In this document: piece after piece, positions 17,346-25,605 of the stretch
Numbering within the stretch: position 1 is the first letter of the stretch
Layout of the letters: the number at the start of each line of letters is the position of its first letter
NCBI GenBank assembly: GCA_003158455.1
Contig: PMJO01000051.1
Coordinates: 5,208 to 64,796 of the forward strand
Direction: 5' to 3'
Length of the DNA stretch: 59,589 nucleotides
DNA from: Myxococcales bacterium
GTDB taxonomy: Bacteria; Myxococcota_A; Polyangia; Fen-1088
Translations under genes and position numbers: made by a program
Notes under the pieces: generated by a model
Databases searched by the model: none
What the model was told of the DNA's origin: nothing
Seen by the model: only the letters and a program-made list of their open reading frames with translations

Positions 17346-19442
17346 CTAGTTAGGTGGGAGGTCGGGGGCTTGTCGCGAATCACCGTTGCCCCCGTCGGTG
17401 TTGCCCGCGCCAGCGTCCGGACACGGCATGCAAAACCCCGCGTCCAGCCAAAGAATGCGACAGATCCAGGTGCCACTTTCGCAGCTACAGTTGAACCCGT
17501 CGAATAGGTCGCCGTTTTCGCAGGCGCAAGGAATGGTTGCGCTTGTGTAGCATGGGGGCGTGCCAGGTGCGCACGCCCCGTACGGAAGCGCAATGTCGAT
17601 CATGTCGCTGTAGTGTGGCCACGCCGAGATACCACACGCTGAGGAGCAGGCTGTGGGCGCCTCTGGCGTACCAGCGGGAACGAGCGGAAAGACTGACGTC
17701 GGCCCATAGTCGGGCGAAGGCGGACGGCAGGTAACCGGCTCTCCGAAACAGGAATAGTGGTATCCAGGAGGCGGAGAATCCGTCGGCCCCAAGGTCAAGG
17801 GGAGAAGGGTGCCAAATCGGCTGGTCAGCAGGCTTGGCGCGGCTGCCACGCCGGTCAAAGACACGGGGAAGCTTGCGACGGCCGCCACGCCGTCGATGGT
17901 GAAGTTGATGGTGGTCGAACCGCCGTCCCTGAGCCGAACAACCTGTCCCACTCGCTCGATCATTTCGTCCGCGGCGCCGAAGAAGACACGGAAATCCTGA
18001 TAGGTCCAGTCATCGAGAGGGCGAACCACCAGCAGAGCGCGCCCGTCGGCAAGAGTCGCGTTGTACTCGATGAAGGTTTGCGCGGGGATATTGGCCACCG
18101 GCAGACCCACGATTTGCGAAGTGGGGACCAGCGTGAGAACGCTGCCCTGTTGGCCAATCGTGAAGGTCTTGACGTCCGTGGTTCCTTTCAACACGCCCAT
18201 GGCGGTGGGACCGGCAGCGTTGGTTTCCAGCTTGAGCATGAAAGGCGGAACGTGATCGCTGATGGAGAAGCTGTAGCTGATGACTCCATTGCCACTGCTC
18301 TCGGTCCCCGAGCCGGCAATGCGTCGGCGCTGCAGGGTGCCGCCTGATGAGACGAATACGCGTTCACCGCCGGGCTGCGGTTGATCGACGACATACAGGG
18401 TGCCGTCCGTGTCGCGGCCCGCGCCGAGCACAGTGGTGAGGGTGACGGGTTTGGTGATCGGCTGGAATGGGTCACAGGAAACCAAGCTGCCGCTCGTCGG
18501 GGGTCCGCCCTCTTGTGCTCCGGCACTCGCCCCGTCTGCGCTTGGTGGACCATCGACGGCTCCGCCATCAATCGATGAATTTCCGAAACAGGAATAGCTG
18601 TATCTAGCAGGCGGGGAACTAATCGGTCCCAAGGTCAAGGGGAACTGAGTGGTGCCAATGGTCAGGGTTGGCGGGGGTGCCACGCCGCTCAAAGACACGG
18701 GGAAGCTCGCGACAGCCGCCACGCCGTCGATGGTGAAGTTGATGGTGGTCGAACCGCCGTCCCTGAGCCGAGTAACCTGGCCCACAGTCCGCTCGATCAT
18801 TCGGTCCGCGGCGCCGAAGAAGACGCGGAAATCTTGAAAGGTCCAGTCATCGAGAGGGCGAACCACCAGCAGGGCGCGTCCGTCGGCGAGAGTCGCGTTG
18901 TACTCGATGAAGGTCTGCGCGGGGATATTGGCCACCGGCAGACCCGCGATTTGCGAAGTGGGAACCAGCGTGAGAACGCTGCCCTGTTGGCCAATCGTGA
19001 AGGTCTTGATGTTCGTGGTATCTCCTTGCAAAACACCCATGGCGGTGGGACCGGCAGCGTTGGTTTCCAGCTTGAGCATGAAAGGTGGAACGTGATCGCT
19101 GATAGAGAAGGTGTAGCTGATGACTCCATTTCCACTGCTCTCGGTGCTCGCGCCGCCGCTGCGCTGGCGTTGCAGGGTGCCGGCTGATGAGACGAATACG
19201 CGTTCGCTGCCGAACTGCGGTTGATCGACGACGTACAGGGTGCCGTCCGTGTCGCGGCCCGCACCCAGCACAGTGGTGAGGGCGATGGGTTTGGTGGTTG
19301 GCTGGAACGGGTCACAGGAAACCAAGCTGCTGCCCATTGGAGGCCCGCCGTCGTCGTAGCTCCCGGCGGGAAAGTCGCTCTTGCAGGCGGCCACCAGAAA
19401 CAGGGCAGTCGCCGTCACCCGAAGCAAGCTATGGTTTGTCAT
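17346..19442 (-). CDS. lipoprotein made of two near-identical ~250-residue repeats
   Basis: 698 residues. A signal peptide with lipobox (LVAAC) is followed by two tandem copies of one domain, each starting SLVSCDPFQP and ending near YSCFG. DNA at 17740-18490 and 18580-19330 is almost the same, offset by 840 bp. Each copy shows TVLGAGRDTDGTLYVVDQPQ, ISDHVPPFMLKLETNAAGPT and RVFFGAADxMIER. The spacer is acidic and Gly-rich. The last ~120 residues are Cys-rich (CACENGDLFDGFNCSCESG) and probably disulfide-bonded. I do not recognise the family. The recent duplication suggests selection for length or avidity on the surface. Confidence 0.75.
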   Translation of the reverse strand: MTNHSLLRVTATALFLVAACKSDFPAGSYDDGGPPMGSSLVSCDPFQPTTKPIALTTVLGAGRDTDGTLYVVDQPQFGSERVFVSSAGTLQRQRSGGASTESSGNGVISYTFSISDHVPPFMLKLETNAAGPTAMGVLQGDTTNIKTFTIGQQGSVLTLVPTSQIAGLPVANIPAQTFIEYNATLADGRALLVVRPLDDWTFQDFRVFFGAADRMIERTVGQVTRLRDGGSTTINFTIDGVAAVASFPVSLSGVAPPPTLTIGTTQFPLTLGPISSPPARYSYSCFGNSSIDGGAVDGPPSADGASAGAQEGGPPTSGSLVSCDPFQPITKPVTLTTVLGAGRDTDGTLYVVDQPQPGGERVFVSSGGTLQRRRIAGSGTESSGNGVISYSFSISDHVPPFMLKLETNAAGPTAMGVLKGTTDVKTFTIGQQGSVLTLVPTSQIVGLPVANIPAQTFIEYNATLADGRALLVVRPLDDWTYQDFRVFFGAADEMIERVGQVVRLRDGGSTTINFTIDGVAAVASFPVSLTGVAAAPSLLTSRFGTLLPLTLGPTDSPPPGYHYSCFGEPVTCRPPSPDYGPTSVFPLVPAGTPEAPTACSSACGISAWPHYSDMIDIALPYGACAPGTPPCYTSATIPCACENGDLFDGFNCSCESGTWICRILWLDAGFCMPCPDAGAGNTDGGNGDSRQAPDLPPN
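17740..19330 (-). repeat. direct internal DNA duplication (about 750 bp, 840-bp period)
   Basis: The two halves at 17740-18490 and 18580-19330 match over nearly their full length within the lipoprotein gene, with scattered substitutions. Both are in the same frame and orientation. Confidence 0.8.
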
Positions 19443-19488
19443 GCTCCTCCAGTAGCCCAGCCGGGCTAGACCTTACAGACCGCGGTGA

Positions 19489-20346
19489 TCAAAGGAAAGA
19501 AACCGAAATTCCAGCCCCACATTGCAGCTCCCAATGGGGCAGCGTCCAGTCGCTTTGCGTTCCCCGGGCCGAATCCGCGACGACGATCCGCTGCGATTGC
19601 GGCCATCCGACGCCGCGCAATTCCAGCCAGGGAGCCAGGCGTCCCAAGGACCAGCTCAGGCGAGCCCCGGCGCTGAGCCCCAAAGAGATGCCGCTCGACT
19701 GCTGGTTCGAGGGGTAGCCCTGTCCCTCGACGAAAAGCAGGCCGAGAACTCCGGCCCCGTCCAGCCGCAAGGGCCCACGTGACCAAGCCAAGCCGACCTC
19801 GCTGGCGAGGCGGCGAAACTGCACCTGGCCGGGGCCCAGAGCCCCACCGTGGGCACCCGTGCCGGCCAAGTCGAGACGAAAGGCAAGCGGCCTGGCCCAA
19901 GGCGCCCACTGCGCCTCCGCGCGCACCCCGGGGGCCGCGCCGCCTGAAATCAGCGATGCAAAGCCACCCACGGCCACACTCACGGTGCGCGCGCGTGCGT
20001 GGCGATCCGCAGGGGCGGCTTCTGCGGGTTCGGAGATGACATCTTTTGCTGCCGGTCTGGTCGGCCACCAGGTGGCGATGGCCACGGCCGCGGCCTTGGC
20101 GCGGTCTTCACATCCGCTCCCAACTGCGATCGACCGCTCATCGGTCTCCCCGGTGCCCTCAGGTCGCAGTTGGATGGCCAGCCCATCTGGGCGGGACACG
20201 ACAAACGCAGTTCCCGGCCGAACCACGCTGGCGGGCAACAAAACCGACAGGTTGTCCTCGATATCGCGAGTCGACGGACAATTGCTGTCAGAGCTGACCA
20301 CAGGCTGCAGGGCCAGCAACAAAGCGACAATAGATGCGGGGGTCAT
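19489..20346 (-). CDS. barrel-like envelope protein of the sigma-factor operon
   Basis: 285 residues. A signal peptide (MTPASIVALLLALQPVVSS) is followed by a short Cys-containing N-terminal domain and, from about residue 120, alternating polar/hydrophobic strands rich in Gly and aromatic residues, ending in a C-terminal hydrophobic residue (GAGISVSFL). This suits an outer-membrane beta barrel. Its start overlaps the stop of the upstream TPR protein (TGATG), so it is the third gene of the sigma operon. Exact function unknown; similar sigma/membrane-protein/barrel trios occur in myxobacteria. Confidence 0.6.
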   Translation of the reverse strand: MTPASIVALLLALQPVVSSDSNCPSTRDIEDNLSVLLPASVVRPGTAFVVSRPDGLAIQLRPEGTGETDERSIAVGSGCEDRAKAAAVAIATWWPTRPAAKDVISEPAEAAPADRHARARTVSVAVGGFASLISGGAAPGVRAEAQWAPWARPLAFRLDLAGTGAHGGALGPGQVQFRRLASEVGLAWSRGPLRLDGAGVLGLLFVEGQGYPSNQQSSGISLGLSAGARLSWSLGRLAPWLELRGVGWPQSQRIVVADSARGTQSDWTLPHWELQCGAGISVSFL

Positions 20347-21599
20347 CAGGGGCCGACCGTCTGCGGCCGGGAAAGGTCCCTGGCTTGGGGAGCAAATGGC
20401 CCAACTGGGAAGCGCCGCAGGTACTCGATCGCGTCGGCGCGCGCTCCCGCACTGTCGCCCAGGCGCTGGCGGGCTTGCGCGCGCCCTCCCAGCGCGCGTT
20501 GAAGCAATTCCTGCTCCCGCGCGTGCGAAAGCACCCCATCGAAATCGGCGACAGCCTCCTGAAGACGCCCGCTGGCCGCGCGCAACTCGCCCCGTTGTAG
20601 CCGGCGCTCAAGCCCGCCCGGCATGCGGTTGAGATCGAGCTCGTCAAGAGCACGCAGAGCCTCGGGCTGTCGGTGCAGGGCGGTCAGCGCATCGACGCGC
20701 AGGACGCTGGCCTCGACGAAAAGGCGGCCTTGCGGATAGCGGGCGCGATAAGCGTCGAGGGCGAGCAACGCCGAACCAGCATCCTGTTTCGCACGCAGCG
20801 CACGTACGGCAGCAGCCAGCAACCGCTCCTCGCTCAGATCTTCCGCGGCGGCCTTCTCCGGTGGGCGGCGCGGTGCGGGTGGTGTGGTCAGGGCAATGGC
20901 TGCCGGGGCAGGGGCGGGAGCCTCCGGCACCACTGCGGGTAGGGCCGCCGGAGCGATCGAGCCAGTTGCGGGCAAAGGCTCCCGGTCAGCCGGGACCGTG
21001 CTTGCGGGGGGCGAGATAGCGGCGCGATCTACGAATGCGACCGACGAGCGAGCCGGAGCGCGCGAGGTCCGTGGTCGCGCGGAAGCTAGCAGCGGCGGCA
21101 ACATGCTCGCGGGCGTGGGCAAGGCGGGTTCGATGGTAGGGGTGGGTATGCTCGCGGACTTCGCGGGCGCGGGCAAGGCGGGTTCGATGGTCGGAGTGGC
21201 GACGCTGGGCGGGTCAGTTGGCTCAGATGGCGCCGCCTGACCATTCGCGACGGTGATTTCTGGCCTGGTTCTAGGCCGACGGGCGTGAGGCTTGTCGGGG
21301 GTGTTGGTCGGTTGCGGCTGCGGCCTGGGCGGGAAGTTGTGCTCGATCACGAAGCGATCGATGGCGATGCCAAACGCGGTTCCCCAAAGCAGCAACGAGC
21401 CCGCAATCACCAGCGGACGCAGCCAGCGCGCTCGTCGGAAGGCGGGGTTACCAAGCCGGGCGCGCAGCCTGCGCTTCACCCGGTCATGCGCGGCGACAGG
21501 CAAGGGCTGCAGCCGCCGGTTGCTCTCCAGCAATGCGTCTGCCAAGGCCAGTCCATGATCGCGCCTGCTGACCGAGACAGTGGGTTCGATGTTGCTCAT
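20346..21599 (-). CDS. single-pass membrane protein with TPR-like periplasmic domain, putative anti-sigma factor
   Basis: 417 residues. A short cytoplasmic region (about 1-60, basic: HDRVKRRLRARLG) precedes one membrane helix (PLVIAGSLLLWGTAFGIAI), then a long Pro/Ala-rich stretch (about 90-260) and a helical C-terminal part with TPR-like repeats (AAAVRALRAKQDAGSALLAL, LQRALGGRAQARQRLG). Its ATG overlaps the sigma-factor stop (ATGA), the usual position for a regulator of the sigma factor. The N-terminus has no zinc-binding anti-sigma motif, so control of the sigma factor is inferred from position. Confidence 0.65.
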   Translation of the reverse strand: MSNIEPTVSVSRRDHGLALADALLESNRRLQPLPVAAHDRVKRRLRARLGNPAFRRARWLRPLVIAGSLLLWGTAFGIAIDRFVIEHNFPPRPQPQPTNTPDKPHARRPRTRPEITVANGQAAPSEPTDPPSVATPTIEPALPAPAKSASIPTPTIEPALPTPASMLPPLLASARPRTSRAPARSSVAFVDRAAISPPASTVPADREPLPATGSIAPAALPAVVPEAPAPAPAAIALTTPPAPRRPPEKAAAEDLSEERLLAAAVRALRAKQDAGSALLALDAYRARYPQGRLFVEASVLRVDALTALHRQPEALRALDELDLNRMPGGLERRLQRGELRAASGRLQEAVADFDGVLSHAREQELLQRALGGRAQARQRLGDSAGARADAIEYLRRFPVGPFAPQARDLSRPQTVGP

Positions 21600-22180
21600 G
21601 GCGAGAGTTCCTCTTGGGTGAGCAGATCAGCCAGCTTGGCGCGAGCGCGATGCAAGCGCACCCAAACGGTATTGGTGTCGATGCCAAGCAGCGTGGCGAT
21701 CTGGTCGCCAGTGGCTTCTTCGAGCGTGAAAAGTATCAACACGGATCGGTACTTTTCCGGCAGGCGATCCAGGGCGGCGTAGAGGCGCATGCCTTCCTCG
21801 CGTCGTTCCAGGTCCTCGACCGGGGTGGAGCCGTTTGCCTCCGCCAACCAATGCCCATGCAGACCCCACAGCCAGCCGCGGAGAGCGGCGTTGCGGCGCC
21901 GCCAACGCACCACCTGGGTCGTGATGCGGAAAAGCCAGGTGGTAATCTTGGCCTCGCCGCGGAATTCGTGGCGCCGGCGCAGCACCACCAAGAAGATGTC
22001 GTGCAGGAGATCCTCGGCGTCGAAACGGGGACCGGCCAGCCGGCGGGCCCAGCGTTCGACCTGCGGCGCATAGCGATCGTACAGCTCGGCAAGAGAATCC
22101 GCGCCACTCAACCCGCTTGCATCTAGGGACTCCCTGGGCGGCGAGGTGGATGGTGGTGGTTTGCGCATGATGGGAGGCAA
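21596..22180 (-). CDS. ECF-family RNA polymerase sigma factor
   Basis: 194 residues with region 2 (LYDRYAPQVERWARRLAGPR, then FDAEDLLHDIFLVVLRRR) and region 4 (LPEKYRSVLILFTLEEATGD and GIDTNTVWVRLHRARAKLAD). It heads an operon with the TPR membrane protein and the barrel-like protein, all with overlapping start/stop codons. It likely responds to an envelope cue sensed through those partners. An ATG 12 bases downstream (22168) is an equally good start. Confidence 0.9.
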   Translation of the reverse strand: MPPIMRKPPPSTSPPRESLDASGLSGADSLAELYDRYAPQVERWARRLAGPRFDAEDLLHDIFLVVLRRRHEFRGEAKITTWLFRITTQVVRWRRRNAALRGWLWGLHGHWLAEANGSTPVEDLERREEGMRLYAALDRLPEKYRSVLILFTLEEATGDQIATLLGIDTNTVWVRLHRARAKLADLLTQEELSP

Positions 22181-22300
22181 CGTGAGCCAGTAGCGCGTCT
22201 ACCCTTCAACCTTACAGAAAACACGCGCGCAGTATAGCGCCAAGCGGGCGCGTGGAATCGGCGCTTTGCGCGCTTTTGGGCAATCGGGCATGCTCTCGCC

Positions 22301-23389
22301 ATGATCGACGCCAGAACTCGCCTGCTACTGGTTGCGACGGCCGCCTGCTTGGGTTGCGGAGACAGCACGGGCGGGTCCTACACCGGGCCGGGAACCACGC
22401 TGAAAGTGATGACCCGCAACGTGTACTTCGGTGCCGAGGTCAATGCGTCGCTGGTGGTTTCGACGCCAGAGCAGATCCCGCCTGCCGTGGCCGGGTTGTG
22501 GGCGGCGGTGCAGCAGAGCGACTTTCCCGGGCGGGCCAAGCTGCTGGTCGACGAGGTCGTGGCCGAGCAGCCCGACATCATCGCTTTTCAGGAAATGGAA
22601 CTGTTCCGCATGCAAAGCCCTAGCGACTTTGTGCCCGGGGCGAGCCCCAATGCCGAGGAGGTGGCCCCGAACGGCGACCTGCTGGCCATCATGCAGGGCG
22701 AGCTGGCAGCGCGCGGCCTCGACTACGGGGATCCGGTGTTGGTGGACGCCCACACCGACATAGAGTTGCCCAGCGTGGACGCCAGCGGCGCGACCTATGA
22801 TCTGCGCATGACCGACCGGAACGTGGTGTTTGTGCGGCCGAGCATCAGCGCCAGCAACCCGCGCGGCCAGGATTTCGCGAACTCGTTCACCGTTCCCTTG
22901 GGCGGGCTATCCAGCGGTATCACCATCACGCTTGCCCGCGGCTTCGGTGCGGTGGACTTGCTGGCGGGCGGCGTGCCTTTCACTTTCGTGAATACCCACC
23001 TGGAGGTGGAAAACTTCGCGAGTATTCAGGAAGGCCAAGCGCAGAATCTGCTCGATGCGCTGGCGCCGGTGGCCGGCCAGGTGGTTCTGGTGGGCGATTT
23101 CAACAGCGCCGCCGACAATTCGACCACCAATACCTATCACTCGGTCACGCAAATATTCAGCGATTCCTGGCCCAAGGTAAATGCAAGCGATCCAGGCTTC
23201 ACCTGCTGCACTGACATCACGGCTGCCGCGCTTTCGCCGACCGAGCGGATTGATCTGGTCCTCTATCGCGGCAAGGTGCGGCCCGAAGCTGCCAACCTGG
23301 CGGGGCTGGACGCCAGCGCGCGCACCGCCGGCGGGCTACTTCCCTCGGACCACGTGGGCGTGGCTACCACGCTTACCGTGGGGCAATAG
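22301..23389 (+). CDS. endonuclease/exonuclease/phosphatase-fold lipoprotein
   Basis: 362 residues. A signal peptide with a cysteine (AACLGCGDS) precedes the fold: VMTRNVYFGAEV (first strand with the metal-site Asn), IIAFQEMELF (catalytic Glu), FVNTHLEVEN, VVLVGDFNSA (metal-binding Asp/Asn) and LPSDHVGVATTL (catalytic Asp-His). This metal-dependent phosphodiesterase family includes nucleases, sphingomyelinases and phosphatases; the exported form suggests an extracellular nucleic acid or phospholipid target. Divergent from the sigma operon. Confidence 0.85.
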   Translation: MIDARTRLLLVATAACLGCGDSTGGSYTGPGTTLKVMTRNVYFGAEVNASLVVSTPEQIPPAVAGLWAAVQQSDFPGRAKLLVDEVVAEQPDIIAFQEMELFRMQSPSDFVPGASPNAEEVAPNGDLLAIMQGELAARGLDYGDPVLVDAHTDIELPSVDASGATYDLRMTDRNVVFVRPSISASNPRGQDFANSFTVPLGGLSSGITITLARGFGAVDLLAGGVPFTFVNTHLEVENFASIQEGQAQNLLDALAPVAGQVVLVGDFNSAADNSTTNTYHSVTQIFSDSWPKVNASDPGFTCCTDITAAALSPTERIDLVLYRGKVRPEAANLAGLDASARTAGGLLPSDHVGVATTLTVGQ

Positions 23390-23656
23390 TGCTAGCCACG
23401 AAATCGCGGGCTGCACCACGGCGAAAGGCGACGTCCGTGTTGGAGTGCCGACGGTGACTGAGTGAAGTCAGCTCGCCGCTAGCGCAGCCCGCGGCACCGC
23501 GCGCACACAGTCCCGGCGGTGCAGCCCGAGGTCGTGGCGGGCGAAGGGTGCTGCAGCTCACGCAGTCGGAAGACAAATGGAGCATCTTGGGCGGAAAGAC
23601 CTTTCCAAGAGGCCCGACCTGATGTTCAATCAGCGGTCAATCAGAAGGTGTGCGCC
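23390..23656. other. intergenic region upstream of the flavoprotein gene
   Basis: 267 bp. No gene supported. GC-rich with CGGGCTGCACC and GCAGCCCG segments that could pair; no promoter can be named. Confidence 0.25.
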
Positions 23657-24952
23657 ATGAACAGTCGGAACAGTGAGGGCTCCCACGCCTCCGTGCCAGA
23701 GGAGAACAGGTCAACGAAGATCAGTCGCACGTCACTGCCGAGGTCCAACGGCGGCCAACCGCACGTCGTTGTCATCGGGGCCGGCATGGCTGGGCTAATG
23801 TCGGCTCATACTGCCCTACGGAGGGCACCCGACAGTCGTGTGACGATTGTCGAGCCGCGCCCGGACCATATGCTTCAAGCCGCGCTGCCATTGTGCGCGG
23901 TGGGTCAATTGTCGGAAACGAAGATCACCCGTCCCACGCAAAGTCTTGTCCCCCGTAAGGCCGTACTATTGAGGAACAGTGTCGTCGAGGTCGATCCGGT
24001 TCGCAAATCCATAATGCTGGCAGGTGGCGAGAAGTTGTCTTACGACATCCTGATCCCAGCCTCAGGCATTCATCCAGATTACACCCAAATCGATGGATTG
24101 GCGGATGCCATGCGTGAGGATAACAGCCTCAGTAGTGTGTACGAACCGAAAACACTGGGAAGAATTCGGGCGATGCTCGATAGGCCGGTATCAGGCAATT
24201 ACGTATTTGTTCGCCCCAACGCCATGTTCAAATGCGCCGGGGCCATCTTCAAGATTGCCAATCTGATCGACAGTATCCTGCGCGCCAAGAAAACAAGGCG
24301 CGACGTCCACATCAAGATCTACCTCGGCAATTCAGTCCTCTTCCCTGTGCCTGACTACCAAGCCAGGCTAGAAGGCATTCTAAAGTCCAACGGAATCGAA
24401 GTGTTCTGCAATAGGGATCTCATCCGAGTCAATCACGCCAGAAGAGCCTTTGTCTTCGCCAACCGGGACACGGGCGGGACGGAAGAGATCGAGTACGCCA
24501 TGGGCCACGTGGTTCCGCCGATGAAGCCCTCACCCTGGCTCGAGGAAAACCCCCTCGCGGCGAAGGAGGGCTTTCGCGGTTTTGTTCCCGCGAATCAGTA
24601 TGGGCAACATCCCCAATATCCAAGCGTATGGCCGAACGGTGATACGATCGCAGAGCCCCCGATATTCAAGACAGGCGCCGCGGTCCATTTCAGGACGCGG
24701 CCATTGATCGACAACGTACTTCGCTACTTGCAGGACAAGGAATTGCGTGAGGAGTATCGAGGAACGACGGGTTGCATGGTCCCTTCGGGGATAGGCAAGG
24801 CGATGTTGGTGCTCTTCGACAAAACCAACAAGCCTCGCTATCCCTGGTTGAGATGGGCAGGGCTATGGAGCGCAAACAAGCCGACGTGGTTGATGTTCAA
24901 ATACGGGCTGCCAGCTTTCTACTGGCGCGCGATCGTCAGAGGAATCGTATAG
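23657..24952 (+). CDS. sulfide:quinone oxidoreductase-like FAD enzyme
   Basis: 431 residues from an ATG shortly after an AGAAGG Shine-Dalgarno. The Rossmann FAD motif HVVVIGAGMAGLMSAHTA lies near the N-terminus. Cys193 in FKCAGAIFKIANLID aligns with the CAGAPQK cysteine of mitochondrial-type SQR, and Cys373 in GTTGCM with the second redox cysteine, so the disulfide site that attacks sulfide is present. The C-terminal aromatic/basic helix (GLPAFYWRAIVRG) matches the membrane/quinone contact of the family. Lower GC than the flanks and no linked sulfur genes point to transfer. Sulfide detoxification is the likely role; other flavin reductases of the same fold remain possible. Confidence 0.75.
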   Translation: MNSRNSEGSHASVPEENRSTKISRTSLPRSNGGQPHVVVIGAGMAGLMSAHTALRRAPDSRVTIVEPRPDHMLQAALPLCAVGQLSETKITRPTQSLVPRKAVLLRNSVVEVDPVRKSIMLAGGEKLSYDILIPASGIHPDYTQIDGLADAMREDNSLSSVYEPKTLGRIRAMLDRPVSGNYVFVRPNAMFKCAGAIFKIANLIDSILRAKKTRRDVHIKIYLGNSVLFPVPDYQARLEGILKSNGIEVFCNRDLIRVNHARRAFVFANRDTGGTEEIEYAMGHVVPPMKPSPWLEENPLAAKEGFRGFVPANQYGQHPQYPSVWPNGDTIAEPPIFKTGAAVHFRTRPLIDNVLRYLQDKELREEYRGTTGCMVPSGIGKAMLVLFDKTNKPRYPWLRWAGLWSANKPTWLMFKYGLPAFYWRAIVRGIV

Positions 24953-25605
24953 GTTGCCGGAAACTATTCTGCAGGTCTGTCTCGTATCGTTCGTGCGTGA
25001 TCCCGTAGTGTCCGAAAATCTGTCGCAAGCAATCCCGGCCTCACCTGCGGCGTTCGCCTACGCCTGGGCCTTGTCCGCAACCGCTATTGCCCCACGGTGA
25101 GGCCCCCGTCTGCCCCGGGACGCGAAAGTGGCAGACAAGAGCCTGGGTTCGGGTAGGGTTCCAGCCGTACTCTCCCCGCCGGCCGTGCTGGCAGACCGCC
25201 GATCGTCAGCTCGCCACCGCACCACATACGCCCAGAGGCCCCGCTATGCCGGCCACGGTCAACGTCCTCGCGCGCAACTGGGGAGTACTCGAGTGTCTCG
25301 CTGCCCAGCCGCCTCGCATCGCACATCGAGCCGGCCGCGTCGCTCGACAACCAAATGCGGGTCTGGTGCGGTTTGAATGACAAAGAACCGGACGATTGGA
25401 CAAGTCTATGTTGAGTCGAGGCGTTCGTGACAAGCCCGATGCGTCAGGATCCCCATGGGGAAAGGCCAAGGACATTGTCTAATCCCAGCACGACGCTCGA
25501 CGTCGACCGCCTTCTCCTGTGTGTATTCGGCGGACATCAATTGCAGGGGCACCGTAACCCACGAAGATCGCCGCAGACCATGATGGCTTTGCCCGGGAGT
25601 TTCAT
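24953..25605. other. 653-bp region without a supported gene
   Basis: Short open frames exist on both strands, but none has a ribosome-binding site, coherent composition or a family I recognise. A minus-strand frame at 25084-25383 ends with LTVGQ, the same five residues that end the phosphodiesterase-like gene at 23389; this is too short to interpret. Confidence 0.4.

Noticed and set aside
25084-25383. 99-codon minus-strand frame
   Set aside because: No ribosome-binding site, no coherent composition and no family; the region has competing frames on both strands.
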